Positions 22,776 through 32,908 of a stretch of 64,000 bases of DNA are shown one piece after another. The notes under the pieces are model-generated. The model saw nothing but the letters and a program-made list of their open reading frames with translations. It searched no databases and was not told the DNA's origin. The translations under genes were made by a program, and so were the position numbers. Source of the DNA: Parasponia andersonii (Eukaryota; Streptophyta; Magnoliopsida; Rosales; Cannabaceae); contig JXTB01000003.1 of the NCBI GenBank assembly GCA_002914805.1, positions 2,325,873 through 2,389,872 on the forward strand, written 5' to 3'. Every line of letters starts with the position of its first letter. Positions within the stretch are counted from its first letter, which is position 1.

Positions 22776-23232
22776 CTTCGGCAGAAAGCGGTGCTGGTTT
22801 AACCACTCTCTTTGAATTAGTATAAAATCTAGTCTTTCTATGCTAGTTTTCTTGTTTGTTCATTTGCATGGTTTTTTCCCTTTTGGGTATCCCTCTCTCT
22901 CCCCTTAAGTAATACGAGTCGTTTCTTCTATCCAAACAATTTCTTCTATTGAGACATTAATCTTGAAAAATGTAATTAGCAATTAAATTTCTTCTTGACA
23001 AATCTTGTTCTCAAATTCTGAGAAAAATATGCATGTAGTTTGATGCATGCTTGTTTAATGGTACGAATCCTCAGACACATATTATATCTACGATTCTTTA
23101 TGCTTAAGCGTGCGGTGGACTCTGACCATTTTATTCTTAGTGTTTCTAGGGAGATCCTTCAAGAAAGTCGAATTGTAAGGCTCTAAATCCAATCACCATC
23201 TCTTCTGAGGATGTCATTTATATTAAGGATAT

Positions 23233-23419
23233 CACTATAAAAAAAAATGGGTCTATAACGATGACTTTTCAGATTGTCATCGCTATAGGTCTATAATAAT
23301 GACAAAATCGTCGCAATTTTGTTGTCGTTAGATTCGTTAGTATTGGCCCCTTATAGGGATAATATATTTTGTCGCCGCTAACAACAACAAAAATGTCATC
23401 GTTATAGACACATTTTTTA

Positions 23420-23422
<3 letters not shown>
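23233..23422. mobile_element. CACTA-type MITE, TSD TAT
   Basis: The 190-bp unit begins CACTATAAAAAAAAATG and ends CATTTTTTAGTG. The inner termini GTCTATAACGATGAC and GTCATCGTTATAGAC are exact inverted repeats. A 3-bp TSD TAT lies at 23230-23232 and 23423-23425. Ends reading CACTA/TAGTG with 3-bp duplications define CMC/EnSpm transposons. This copy is too short to encode a transposase and is non-autonomous. Confidence 0.85.
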
Positions 23423-23459
<37 letters not shown>

Positions 23460-24740
23460 GCCTATAGTCACGACAAATGTCGTCATTACAGAAGTTATTT
23501 ATGTAAAAAAAAAAATTAGTTTAATTAATCTAAATTAATTCTTAAATAATTATTTTTACAAGATGAAAAATAAAGTTATATCTACCCACAAGAATTAACA
23601 TCAACTCAAAAAAATCTAAAAAAAAAAAAAATTAGAGCTCCAAATCAAAGTCAAAAATTAAAACTAATACTCTTAAATAAACATATTCCATACTATAAAA
23701 TCAAACTATTAATAAATTTTATAAACCAAAATATATATTTGACAAAAAGTATATTCAACCTCAAATCAATAAATATTCCACAAAATTATAGCAAAAAATC
23801 TAATATATTTATATAAATACACAAAATATTTAATCTTCATATTTAAAAAAATCAATTAAACTATATTAAAATTTAGGAAAGCTTACCTCTCTAATGAAGA
23901 AAAAACATGAAATCTACAATAACTAAAATATGAATAAACAATTAATCAAAGAAACAAAAAATTAGTATTCATAACAAAAGATTTACATAAATATATAAAT
24001 TATTACATAAATACATAAAAAAACAAAAAGAAAAACTAGATATGAATATATATATATATATATATATCTCTATAGGCACCAATACAATAGGTAATTTTTT
24101 TTACTTATACGTGGGTATCATTTTGGCCAATTAAAATTTTATAATGCATATTTTTTTTAAAGTAAAAAGTAAGAAAAAGAAATAATACTAATTATGCACG
24201 TCTTTTCATGCATATCATTATAACTATTGGATTACCGTTAGATGATCATCAAATTACTAAAAAAATACCTATTGGATTGACAAAATATATATATATATAT
24301 ATTATTTTGGAGTGAGGGAGTGAGAGATACTGCAAATCAGACAGAAAGAGTGAGAGGGAAAGAGTGAGAGGGAGTAGGATTTAGGGAGAGTAAGTAAATA
24401 ACTAATGGGATTAAAGAAGAAAAATATTTAAATTTTTGTTACACAACGTCTGTAGCGACGACAATACTATAGCCCAAATGACATCGTTTTATTTAAATTT
24501 TAAAATTGAGACCGATAAATATTACCGCGTAAAATTTCATTTAAAACCTATAATGATGTTTTTTGTCGTCATTATAGGTTAAATCTATTAAATTTATTAT
24601 TTTAAGTATATTTTATACGCTATTTTTGAAATAGAATTCCAAAAAATACGACTTCCAAAATGCGATACCGTTTTCGTAAATAAACTCTCTTTTTAAATAG
24701 ATTATATAATAAATATTGTAACATAACAAGAGTATAAACA
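23423..24740. other. AT-rich DNA with CACTA-like subterminal words and TA microsatellites
   Basis: TA runs occur at 23423-23454, 24046-24068 and 24282-24302. Words such as CGACAAATGTCGTCATTA (about 23470) and TTTTTTGTCGTCATTATAGG (about 24558-24580) resemble the subterminal repeats of the adjacent CACTA MITE, so a larger decayed relative may span this block. A GAGAG-rich patch lies near 24310-24380. No gene was seen. Confidence 0.45.
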
Positions 24741-25190
24741 AGTTGGTCTCATGACCAGCACATCTTTAAAGGGTCGAAGAGTCAAATTGAGTGTTAAAAC
24801 CTCTGTCCCTCTTTTTTTTTTCCTTTTCTTTTTTCCTGATAATTTTTTCATTACACTTTCTTCTTTTTAATCTTTCTTTTCTTTTCTTTTTTTTAAACAA
24901 AAAAAGAAACCCTTTTTTTAACCTTTTTTTCCCTAAAGAAATGAAAATATTAACCGTTTTCTTTTCTTTTTGCCTTTCTTTGACAGAAAGAACTACATTT
25001 TTTTTCCTTAGAGACATAAGACAATACTTTTTTTTTTCCTTTAACTTTAAGGAACGAGCAAAATATATATATTTTTCAAATTATTATTTGAGAAAATTAA
25101 AAATTGTTAGTTTACTAGTATTTTTCTAGGTTATAGGTAATTAACTATTTTAGCAAAAATAAGTACTTGTTAACCTATTATTATGCTTTT
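24741..25190. other. Homopolymer-rich T/A block
   Basis: Long T runs alternate with short C and A breaks (for example 24809-24830 and 24868-24910). Open frames here on both strands are low-complexity K/R/E or F/L/S strings and are not supported as genes. Confidence 0.6.
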
Positions 25191-26460
25191 TTTATTTTCA
25201 AGTTGAAGAACCTATATAACCATATGGTTTCTTATTAACCATGTTTCTTTAGTTATTGATTTAAGATTTCTATTTGGTTTCAATGGTTTCTAATTACTGC
25301 TGGTAACGAAATCGGTTATTTGAAATTAAAAACTAATAACAAATTTAATTATTGGAAATCAGTCATCAATTTTGTTACTTTAGTTAGTGGATAAGAGAAA
25401 CTAAATTAGTTTTTACAATTACCTAATAATTATCAATTTAAGTAGTTGCCAACTTGAGAAATTACCAGTCTAGTTACTAAGAAACCAAATTAATTACTAG
25501 CTTTTCTTTCTTTTTTTTCGAATAAATGGCTACAAGCTATTCTTAAAATTAAAAATTAAATTAGTTTATACTGATAACTTAAAATCAATCTTGTAAATAG
25601 TCACCAATCTGGTTTGTAACAAGAATTCAACTTGAGAAACTAATCTAATTACTAAGAAACCAAATTAGTTATTACTTTTTTTTTTAATTTTTTATTTTTG
25701 AGAAAAAGGGTGACTAGCTTCTATTGAAACTAAAAAGCAAACCAAATTAGTTTTTACTGATAACTAGAAACTAATCTAGTAGTAATAAGAAATCAATTAC
25801 TCTAGTTGTTGTGAAACCAAATTGGTTACTGACTCTATTTTTTTGGTTTTTTGAGAAAATAATTATTAACTTCTCTTGAAACCAAATCAAACTAAATTGG
25901 TTTCTCGTAGTAACCAGAAAAATAAATTGAGTTTTTCAAATAGAAACCAAATTTGTTTCATATGAACTAAATTTGTTTTTTAAGTGAAAACCAAGCTAGT
26001 TTTTCAGGAACCAAATTTATTTCGCATAATAATCAAAAAATCAAATTTGTCTTCAAGTAGAAATCCAATTAGTTTCTTATTTAAACTAATCTGATTTCTT
26101 ATAATAACTGGAACACCAAATTAATTTTTTTAGTAAACACCAAAGTAGTTTCTAGTAGCAGCTAGAATTCAATTTTGTTAAATTTGTTTTCAAGTAAAAA
26201 CCAAATTGGTTTCTTCTAGAAGTCAATCTAATTTTCCGTGGTAACTAAAAAACTAAATTGGTTTTTCTAGTAGAAACCAAGTTAGTTTATTATGAAAACT
26301 AAACTAGTTTTAAGGGGAAACCAAATTAGTTTATAGTAGTACCTACTATGCAACTAGAAATATCAAATTGTTATTGATTAGTTTCGAGTATAAAGTAAAT
26401 TAGTTTCTCAAGTAAATATTGAGAAACTAAATTAGTTTCTCCCAAATTTTCACTCCTAAA
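25190..26460. repeat. Degenerate palindromic minisatellite-like block
   Basis: Over about 1.25 kb the words AACCAAATTAGTTTCT, GAAACCAAATT and their near reverse complements AGAAACTAATTTGGTT recur dozens of times at irregular 20-45-bp spacing. The intervening text resembles AGTAGTAACCAG. Each word is nearly self-complementary, so the block could fold extensively. No coding potential was seen. It looks like an old tandem or inverted array. Confidence 0.6.
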
Positions 26461-27016
26461 CGTATAACTCGTGGTCACAATTTTGTGGCTCATGATCATA
26501 GTATATTTTACATCATTATGAATATTATAAGATTGTGTAATTGTGATTATACTCTTTATATGATACTGTGATTTGTGACTCTTAGTCATAGAATTTATAC
26601 CAACTTTAAAAAAAGAAGATAAAAGTATTCCTATTGGCCAATAATGTCTTAGAAATATTTTCTAACATAAATCTAATTTACGAGAAAAACCATTTCATTT
26701 TCTTTATTAATAGTCATATATACATAAAATATGAGTGGTTGTTGGAAAATTCATGAAATCTTCTACAAACTAACAAAAACCATCTTAAAATGTCTCAAAA
26801 TTATAATTTCGTATACCAAAACCCCGTAGAGGTGACTTATAAATAGACCCAACCAAATTTTAAGATTTAAATCAGATTTTGACTCTCATTCTACCCACCA
26901 ATATCATCGAAATTGAATAAAAAGAATTTCAAGGTTGATAGTGTTGAAAATAATTTGTATATCAACACCTATATAGCAAATAATTTAGATAAAAAGCAAA
27001 ATAGGGCTATGATTAC
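26461..27016. other. Intergenic DNA, nothing recognised
   Basis: AT-rich sequence with no protein-like frame, RNA gene or clear repeat. Confidence 0.5.
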
Positions 27017-28180
27017 CACTACAAAAAATATTTTCCATGTTACTTATAAGGCGATATGGTAGAGAAATAATATCGCTTTATAAGCGACGTGAAAATGAGT
27101 GATGTGGTAGCCCCATGTCATGCCACATTATTTTAAAAGTGACGTGGTATGTTGACCTACCACATCTTTTGTATAAAAAGTGACGCGGTATATTAGCTTA
27201 CCACATCACTTGTATAAAAAGCAACATAGTATGTTAGCTTACCATGTCACTTATATAGAAAATAACATGGTAAGTCAAAAATTATCAATTATTAAGGTCC
27301 TACCACATCACTTTTGGGAGATACCACGTCACTCCTTCACGAAGCGATGTAGTATGTGTCGTCTTCCTCCTCCTGTATGCTCAACTTGTGTAGGTTATAG
27401 CATTCAAAAAAATTTTAACCACTCTACAGGTCTCCTCGTAGATCAGACTAATAATACACTCACTTCACACTATATCTAGGAGCCAAATGTTACATCACCG
27501 ACTCCGTGATCCATTGCCCAAACCCTTACATGTCACTTTACTCCTCCCTTGCCTCCCTTTTCACGTCCCAGCATTATCGATGATGGTCGGAAACCTCACG
27601 AATCTGCACCTAAAAGATCAAAAAAGACTATAACATAAATTTTTAAAGACCTAAAAGTTGAAGAAACTGAAATAAGAGAGAAAGGTACTTGAAATTTGAA
27701 ATGGGTAGTGTTTAAAAGAGAGGTATTGAAAATTTTGGATTTGTTCTCATTAGGATCAATGGACGATTTGGTGGGATTGATAGTTTTGAATGGATAGTCA
27801 TGATGGAGTATTTTTTTTTTGTGAGTACAGATCAATGAAGTAGCTAGTATAAGCCCCTTACCATGTTACTTTTGGAAAAAACGATGTGATATTAAATAAA
27901 ATAATATATCACGTCGCTTTCTGCAAAAGTGACATGGTATGTGCCTCCTACCACGTCGCTCATTGCATAAGCGATGTAATACGTACTCCTTATCATGTCG
28001 CTTTTGTAGAAAGTGATATGATATTAAATAAAATAATATACTATATCACTTTCAGTAGAAATAACATGGTATATGGTCCAACCACATCGCTTGTTACATA
28101 AGCCATGTGGTAGAGCTACAATTACATCGCTTTTCAACGATGTAATTTAAGTGATGTTATTGGTCATTTTTTAAATAGTG
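27017..28180. mobile_element. Non-autonomous CACTA-type element with palindromic repeat arrays
   Basis: The block begins CACTACAAAAAATATTTT and ends ATTTTTTAAATAGTG. Both ends carry arrays of imperfect units of roughly 40-50 bp. Each unit is itself near-palindromic (for example GTGACGTGGTA ... TACCACATCAC) at about 27050-27360 and 27855-28140. Subterminal repeat arrays of this sort are the transposase-binding regions of CACTA elements. The centre (27360-27850) has no transposase-like frame. The flanking 3 bp do not give a clear TSD, so exact ends may be off by a few bases. Confidence 0.7.
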
Positions 28181-28807
28181 GATTGACCGTATAGTATTTA
28201 TATAAACTCAAATTAAGTTAATATATTATTTATTGTGGTTACAAACAAGATTTTTTAGATCTCAAAAAATCTCATTCAATAATAACCATGATTACAATAT
28301 CACACCTGACTATTGTCTTACGTATTTTATGAAATTTTTCAATGAGTAAAAATTTTTTGGGTAATCATAAGGCACATATTTTTTACTTTATGTCAAAAAA
28401 AATCTTTTAGCTGTCCAAAAGTCCACCAAAATAAAAAAGTAACAATAGCTAACTATGACACATGGTCACTAATAGTCTAGTATATGGTCATTCTATGTGA
28501 CCCAGAGTCACTAAAATAGTGACGATTTTCGAATAATACTTTTCTAGATCTAGAAAAAAATTCTATTTTTAATTATAATAATCAGCAAACAAATTCTATT
28601 AGTCAAAATTTCTATTTCTTTGAATTTTGTTCTCAACCAAATAAAAATGTATTTGAAAATTCAAAATGCCAAAAAGAAGAACAAAATCTAAGACCAAATA
28701 AATATGATACATCTTAGATTTGAAACTTAAAACCCCAAAAATCAAATCTTCAAAAAAAAATAATTATGAAAAAACTACAAACCTAAGAATGATGGAAAAC
28801 TAGAACA
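28181..28807. other. Intergenic DNA, nothing recognised
   Basis: AT-rich sequence. Two short GTGAC/GTCAC-containing words lie near 28460-28530, but I could not define a structure. Confidence 0.5.
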
Positions 28808-29121
28808 GGAGTTCAGTTGAATTTTCTAGTGCCTTCTTCTCCGAATTCTCTAGATTTGTGGTGGAGTTGAACAAGATCTAATGAGATAGTTCTAGAGAGA
28901 GAGAAAGAGCGAGATAATATTAGAGCATATCTAGAGAGTGTGTATGTATTTAATTGAAGTAGAAGGAGTTCAGTTGAATTTTCTAGTGCCTTCTTCTCCG
29001 AATTCTCTAGATTTGTGGTGGAGTTGAACAAGATCTAATGAGATAGTTCTAGAGAGAGAGAAAGAGCGAGATGATATTAGAGCATATCTAGAGAGTGTGT
29101 ATGTATTTAATTGAAGTAGAT
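28808..29121 (+). repeat. 157-bp tandem duplication, two copies
   Basis: The unit starting GGAGTTCAGTTGAATTTTC occurs at 28808 and 28965. I saw one difference between the copies (GATAATATT against GATGATATT), so the duplication is recent or homogenised. A minus-strand open frame across it is a repeat of itself and not a gene. Confidence 0.93.
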
Positions 29122-29176
29122 TTTAATAATATTCCTGTGTATGTATTTAATTGAAGTAGATTTTAATAATATTCCT
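29097..29176 (+). repeat. 40-bp tandem duplication, two copies
   Basis: The unit starting GTGTATGTATTTAATTGAAG occurs at 29097-29136 and 29137-29176. It begins inside the end of the second 157-bp copy. Confidence 0.92.
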
Positions 29177-29480
29177 CTTTGAAATGGGGAGGAGAGGAGA
29201 TCTGGTTATTTGATCCAAAATCAAGGAGAATGGAGGTGTTCAACGATTTTTCTTCCACTTCTCCTCTATGGGTTTTCGAATGTTAATTAAAAAAAAAATG
29301 ATGTAAAAGGAAGAAAAAGTAAGTTGATAGCTGAAAACACTGACAAAATTTATTCAAACAAGTCCAATCCAAAATTTTGGACTTTGTATTGCATGGAGAG
29401 TATTAGAAATATTATTTTGAAAATTGCAATTAAATAAGTTATTTTGTACAAAAATAGTACTATCAAGGTCAATTTCTCCT

Positions 29481-29752
29481 TCTACTTCTCATAAATGTAC
29501 AGATTCAGACTGACTTTGCTGCAAATATTTTATAGTACTTCATATCATCAGAATGGAGAATGAATAATATTAGACAATGCAGCCAAGAATATTAAAAAGA
29601 AAAAAAGAGAGACTGCCAAAAAAAGAAAAAAATAAAAAAAACACTGAAAATCTCCCTTCCAGTTACTAGGGGAAAAAAAAAAGTTGATAATCCAACAAAG
29701 GGCGCTTATGGTACTTGTCCTAAAAAGTCAAATATTAAAAACGAAAAGACTA
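29481..29752 (+). repeat. Dispersed direct repeat, copy 1 (partner at 32521)
   Basis: It is collinear with 32521-32790. Both contain TCATATCATCAGAATGGAGA, AACACTGAAAATCTCC and AAACGAAAAGACT in order, with poly(A)-tract length differences. The partner lies just 3' of the RETICULATA-like pseudogene on the minus strand and may be its 3' UTR. Confidence 0.88.
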
Positions 29753-30050
29753 GAAGATATGCTATACGGTGAGGGCTTTGAAAAAATGGAACAAGTAATA
29801 GTTCGGCTTCTGTCAAGATAAGCTGCGTATCCTCAATGACCTTCTCCAAGAGGTTCAGAACCATCAGCCCTCCTAGGCCAATCTTGAACTCGAAGCTGCC
29901 ATCCAATTGGAAATAGTGAAACTTTGGAATCATCAGGAATCGATATAGAAACAAAAGTCTCCGGAACAATGGCTATCAAATGGAGATTGCAATACGCACT
30001 TTTTCCACGCTGCCACGTCTACTCGGCGCAAACGTAACTTTATTGGACTA
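29753..30050 (-). other. Short block with an unassigned minus-strand open frame
   Basis: A minus-strand frame of 87 codons starting at 29969 contains the hydrophobic stretch KIGLGGLMVLNLLEKVIEDT. I do not recognise a family. Because it lies just upstream (minus sense) of the direct-repeat copy, it could be the last exon of a duplicated gene, but it does not match the pseudogene at 32.9 kb. It is too weak to call a gene. Confidence 0.25.
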
Positions 30051-31319
30051 AATTCAAGGGAGAAAGAACATTGGAGAATATTTTGTTACACAATTCAAGG
30101 AGGTTTTTACTTCTTTTCAACCTGAACTTAGTTATGAGTTGGACTACTTTTTGGTTACAAGATATCGGATGAATGTAATGCTAATCTTTGCAAAATTCCA
30201 ATATCGGAAGAAGTCAAGAAGGTCATACGGGAAATGCACCCCATAATGTATCCGGGACTGCATGGTCTTCCATGCATGCAAGTTCAATAACCAATAGTGG
30301 GATGTATTAGGGAGAGACATGGTTTTGTTTGTGCAAGAATTCTTCAATGTGGGTAAATTCACGAAGAGTATAAACCAGACATTTCTAGTCCTCATTTCGA
30401 AACGGATTAGAGCGTAGAGTTTTGACTGACATTGCAGTCCTATTACTCTTTGCAACATTGCCTATAAGGTGATCTCAGAGATTTTAGCAAATAGAATTCA
30501 GGATACTTTGGAGGAACTGGTATCTGCGTTCCAATCGGCTTTCGTCCCTGGGAGATGGGTAGCGGAGAATTATGTTATTGCTCAAGAAGTCACGGACTAC
30601 CTCAAGAAGAAAAAGGGCAAAGTTGGGTGCCTTGGTCTAAAACTTAATATGTCCAAGGCCTATGACAGAATTGAATGGAGCTTCCTCGAGCGTGTCCTTC
30701 GAACTAACGGGTTCTGTGATCATTTTGTTAAGCTAATTATGCATTGTGTTTTGTCAGTTTCATTCTCCGTGCTCTTAAATGGCAGTCCTCTCCCAAGTCT
30801 TAAACCCCATAGAGGCCTCTGCCAAGGAGACCCTCTATCACCCTGTCTTTTCATTTTGTGCAGTGAGGTTCTTTCAAAGTTAATCCTTGAAGACTGGCAG
30901 GGATTAGAATTGCTCCAACCTGCCCTCCTATCACTCACTTAATATACGCTGATGATAATTACCAGCAAGTCCAAATTTTGCAGAGATGTCTTTACAAGTA
31001 TCTCGGGTGGTCAGGACAATGTCTTAATTTGCACAAATCAAGCTTGGTTTTCTCCAAGCACACGAACCCACAAATACAATCATCCTTGGTTAGTCTTCTG
31101 GGATGTAGAGTTATAGAGGGTGGTGAAACCTTCATGGGAAATCCGTTGTTCTTATTCAAGAATCGATCGAAGGATTTCAAATTTCTGAAAGAAAGAATTT
31201 GTACAATGCTTGAAGGATGGAAGTATAAGCTTTTATCTACGATGCTTGAAGGATGGAATTATAAGCTTTTATCTAGAGCAGGAAAAACAAGCCTTGTCGA
31301 GTCAGTGATACGAGTAGGA
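30051..31319 (+). pseudogene. LINE (L1-like) reverse transcriptase fragment
   Basis: The clearest frame (30469-30942) reads ISEILANRIQDTLEELVS, QSAFVPGRWVAENYVIAQE, LKLNMSKAYDRIEWSFLE and HRGLCQGDPLSPCLFILC, followed by a degraded YADDN. This is the fingers/palm order of plant L1 non-LTR reverse transcriptases. Upstream about 400 bp belong to the same element but are heavily shifted. Downstream, GWxYKLLSRAGK belongs to the post-palm region and carries a 36-bp duplication. No poly(A) tail or endonuclease domain is attached, so it is an internal fragment. Confidence 0.88.
31203..31274 (+). repeat. 36-bp tandem duplication in the LINE fragment
   Basis: The unit encoding TMLEGWKYKLLS is repeated in frame at 31203-31238 and 31239-31274 (second copy GWNYKLLS). 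Confidence 0.92.
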
Positions 31320-31865
31320 TTGACAATTTGTGTTATCGTGTCGTGTTTGAGTCGACACGATTACGATACAATACAATAACACCTAATTCAAACCGGACAC
31401 GATTAATAAATGTGTCAAAAATTTAAACCCAAACACGACACAATTAATATAAGTGCAACACGATACAACACGTGTAACATGTTTAATAAATATATTATGT
31501 GTCATATTATGACCTGTTTGATACAATTATTTAAAATTAACACAATTATTCTAATTTAACACGATTATGTACTACTTAATTTAATTTTACTCCTATAAAT
31601 ATATTTGGAATTAATCAAAATCAAGTTTAATATATTAAAATATTAATAAATGTGTTGTATTAATGTTATGTTGACACGACACGAATTAAACAGGTTACAC
31701 GGATCATTTGCGGATTAAGTAGGTTAATCCAAAACCCACCCGTTTATTATATATATTACACATGTCGAACTGAAATTGATACAAAAATTAAATGTGTCAC
31801 CTAAATCCGTTTATTTCGTGTCATTTTTGAGTCGTATCGTCGTGTCGTATAAAAAATTATCAACA
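31320..31865. mobile_element. Terminal-inverted-repeat element of unassigned superfamily
   Basis: The left part reads TGTTATCGTGTCGTGTTTGA and the right part TTTGAGTCGTATCGTCGTGT. The right end is an imperfect reverse complement of the left (ACACGACGATACGACTCAAA). GTGTCG/CGACAC words recur inside. About 545 bp, without coding capacity. It lies directly at the 3' side of the LINE fragment. TSD not determined. Confidence 0.5.
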
Positions 31866-32520
31866 TTAGATATAGGATATCCAAGGGACAAAAAAAGAAA
31901 AGTAGTGTTTTAAAAATAATGACAAAATAGAAGAATTATGATTGCACATTTTTTTACGTAAAATTATTATTCCACCATGAACTAAGATTTCAAAAGAATC
32001 TTTTTCCTTTGTTTTAAATAATGGATCTTTTTTTTCTCTTGTTCTCTTTTTCTTTTCTTTTTTAAATACGGATATGTAACTATCTATTAATCTTTATTTT
32101 AATTTGTTTAACTGGCTAATTGGCTGAAAAAAATTACTGGTGTGGCAAGGCAAAGTTAGTATTGGACCTGCAGCTACAAACTATTCGTTGTAGAGTGATG
32201 TGATTTAGTTGCAATCAAATTCATTGACGTTGAAAAAGTTTTCTCTAACGTATGTTTTGTTTTCATAGTTATGTTATTATGATATTGTATGTAACTACTT
32301 CGAAAAGATAAAAACAGAGACTACACGTCAAAGCAACATAATTGGATGCAGAATAGTACATGGAGAGAAGTTTTTCTAATTTAACAAATGGCAGTATCCC
32401 CTGTATAATATTAATGCATCTTAGTCATAATCTACCATAAATATCCCCATACGCCCATAGGATCGAGAAAAAAGGCAAACACTCGGCAAAAGTTCTTAGG
32501 TATATATAGAGCCTGCTTTT
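31866..32520. other. Intergenic DNA, nothing recognised
   Basis: AT-rich, with no gene-like frame. It ends where the second direct-repeat copy begins. Confidence 0.5.
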
Positions 32521-32790
32521 TCTACTTTTCATAAATTTAAGCCCATGTACAGATTGAGACTAGCTTCGCTGCAAATGATTAATAGTAGTTCATATCATCA
32601 GAATGGAGAATGAATAATGTTAGACAATTTGTCAAGAATATTTTTTTAAAAAAAAAAAAAGAGAGATTCTCAAGAAAATAAAATAACACTGAAAATCTCC
32701 ATTCCAAGTTACTAGAAAAAAAAAAGGTTGAAAATCCTACAAAGCTTCTGGTACTTCTCCTAAAATGCAAACATTATAAACGAAAAGACT
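32521..32790 (+). repeat. Dispersed direct repeat, copy 2 (partner at 29481)
   Basis: See the partner copy. The separation of about 3.0 kb encloses the LINE fragment and the inverted-repeat element. On the minus strand this copy lies about 120 bp after the stop codon of the pseudogene at 32909. Confidence 0.88.
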
Positions 32791-32908
32791 GCAAGGTTTC
32801 CAGCTTGCCAGTAGTATTATTGTACTCATCAGAACGTTAAATACCCTTTTACATGTTGATTAATAAAAAGAAACTATAGGTCTAATTAAGTATTATAATT
32901 TAATTATC

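Larger units (their letters stand above)
21688..23232 (+). pseudogene. Intron-containing fragment of the chloroplast HSP90 gene (exons 10-12 region)
   Basis: The fragment is collinear with 59095-60390 of the intact gene. It contains part of intron 9 (from CTCTGTGCTCCTGAGATATT), exon 10-like 22046-22151, intron 10, exon 11-like 22231-22377, all of intron 11 and exon 12-like about 23104-23174, then the start of intron 12. Because introns are kept, it arose by DNA duplication and not retroposition. Exon 10 has a one-base insertion and therefore a frameshift. The exon 11 donor GTAAGT is changed to CTAAGT. The exon 12 acceptor and its first bases are deleted. Intron 9 has acquired about 200 bp and intron 11 has an AT-rich insert near 22600-22790. 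No other HSP90C exons were seen nearby. Confidence 0.92.

Noticed and set aside
24766-25129. Lysine-rich minus-strand and Phe/Leu-rich plus-strand open frames
   Set aside because: Both come from homopolymer T/A runs and have no complex sequence.
25190-28180. CRISPR-like or other regularly spaced array
   Set aside because: Repeats are irregularly spaced, degenerate and self-complementary, and the host is a plant. CACTA subterminal arrays and an old satellite explain them.
29706-29969. Minus-strand 87-codon hydrophobic frame as a gene
   Set aside because: It has no recognisable family, no visible partner exons and no match to the adjacent pseudogene. It is reported only as an unassigned block.
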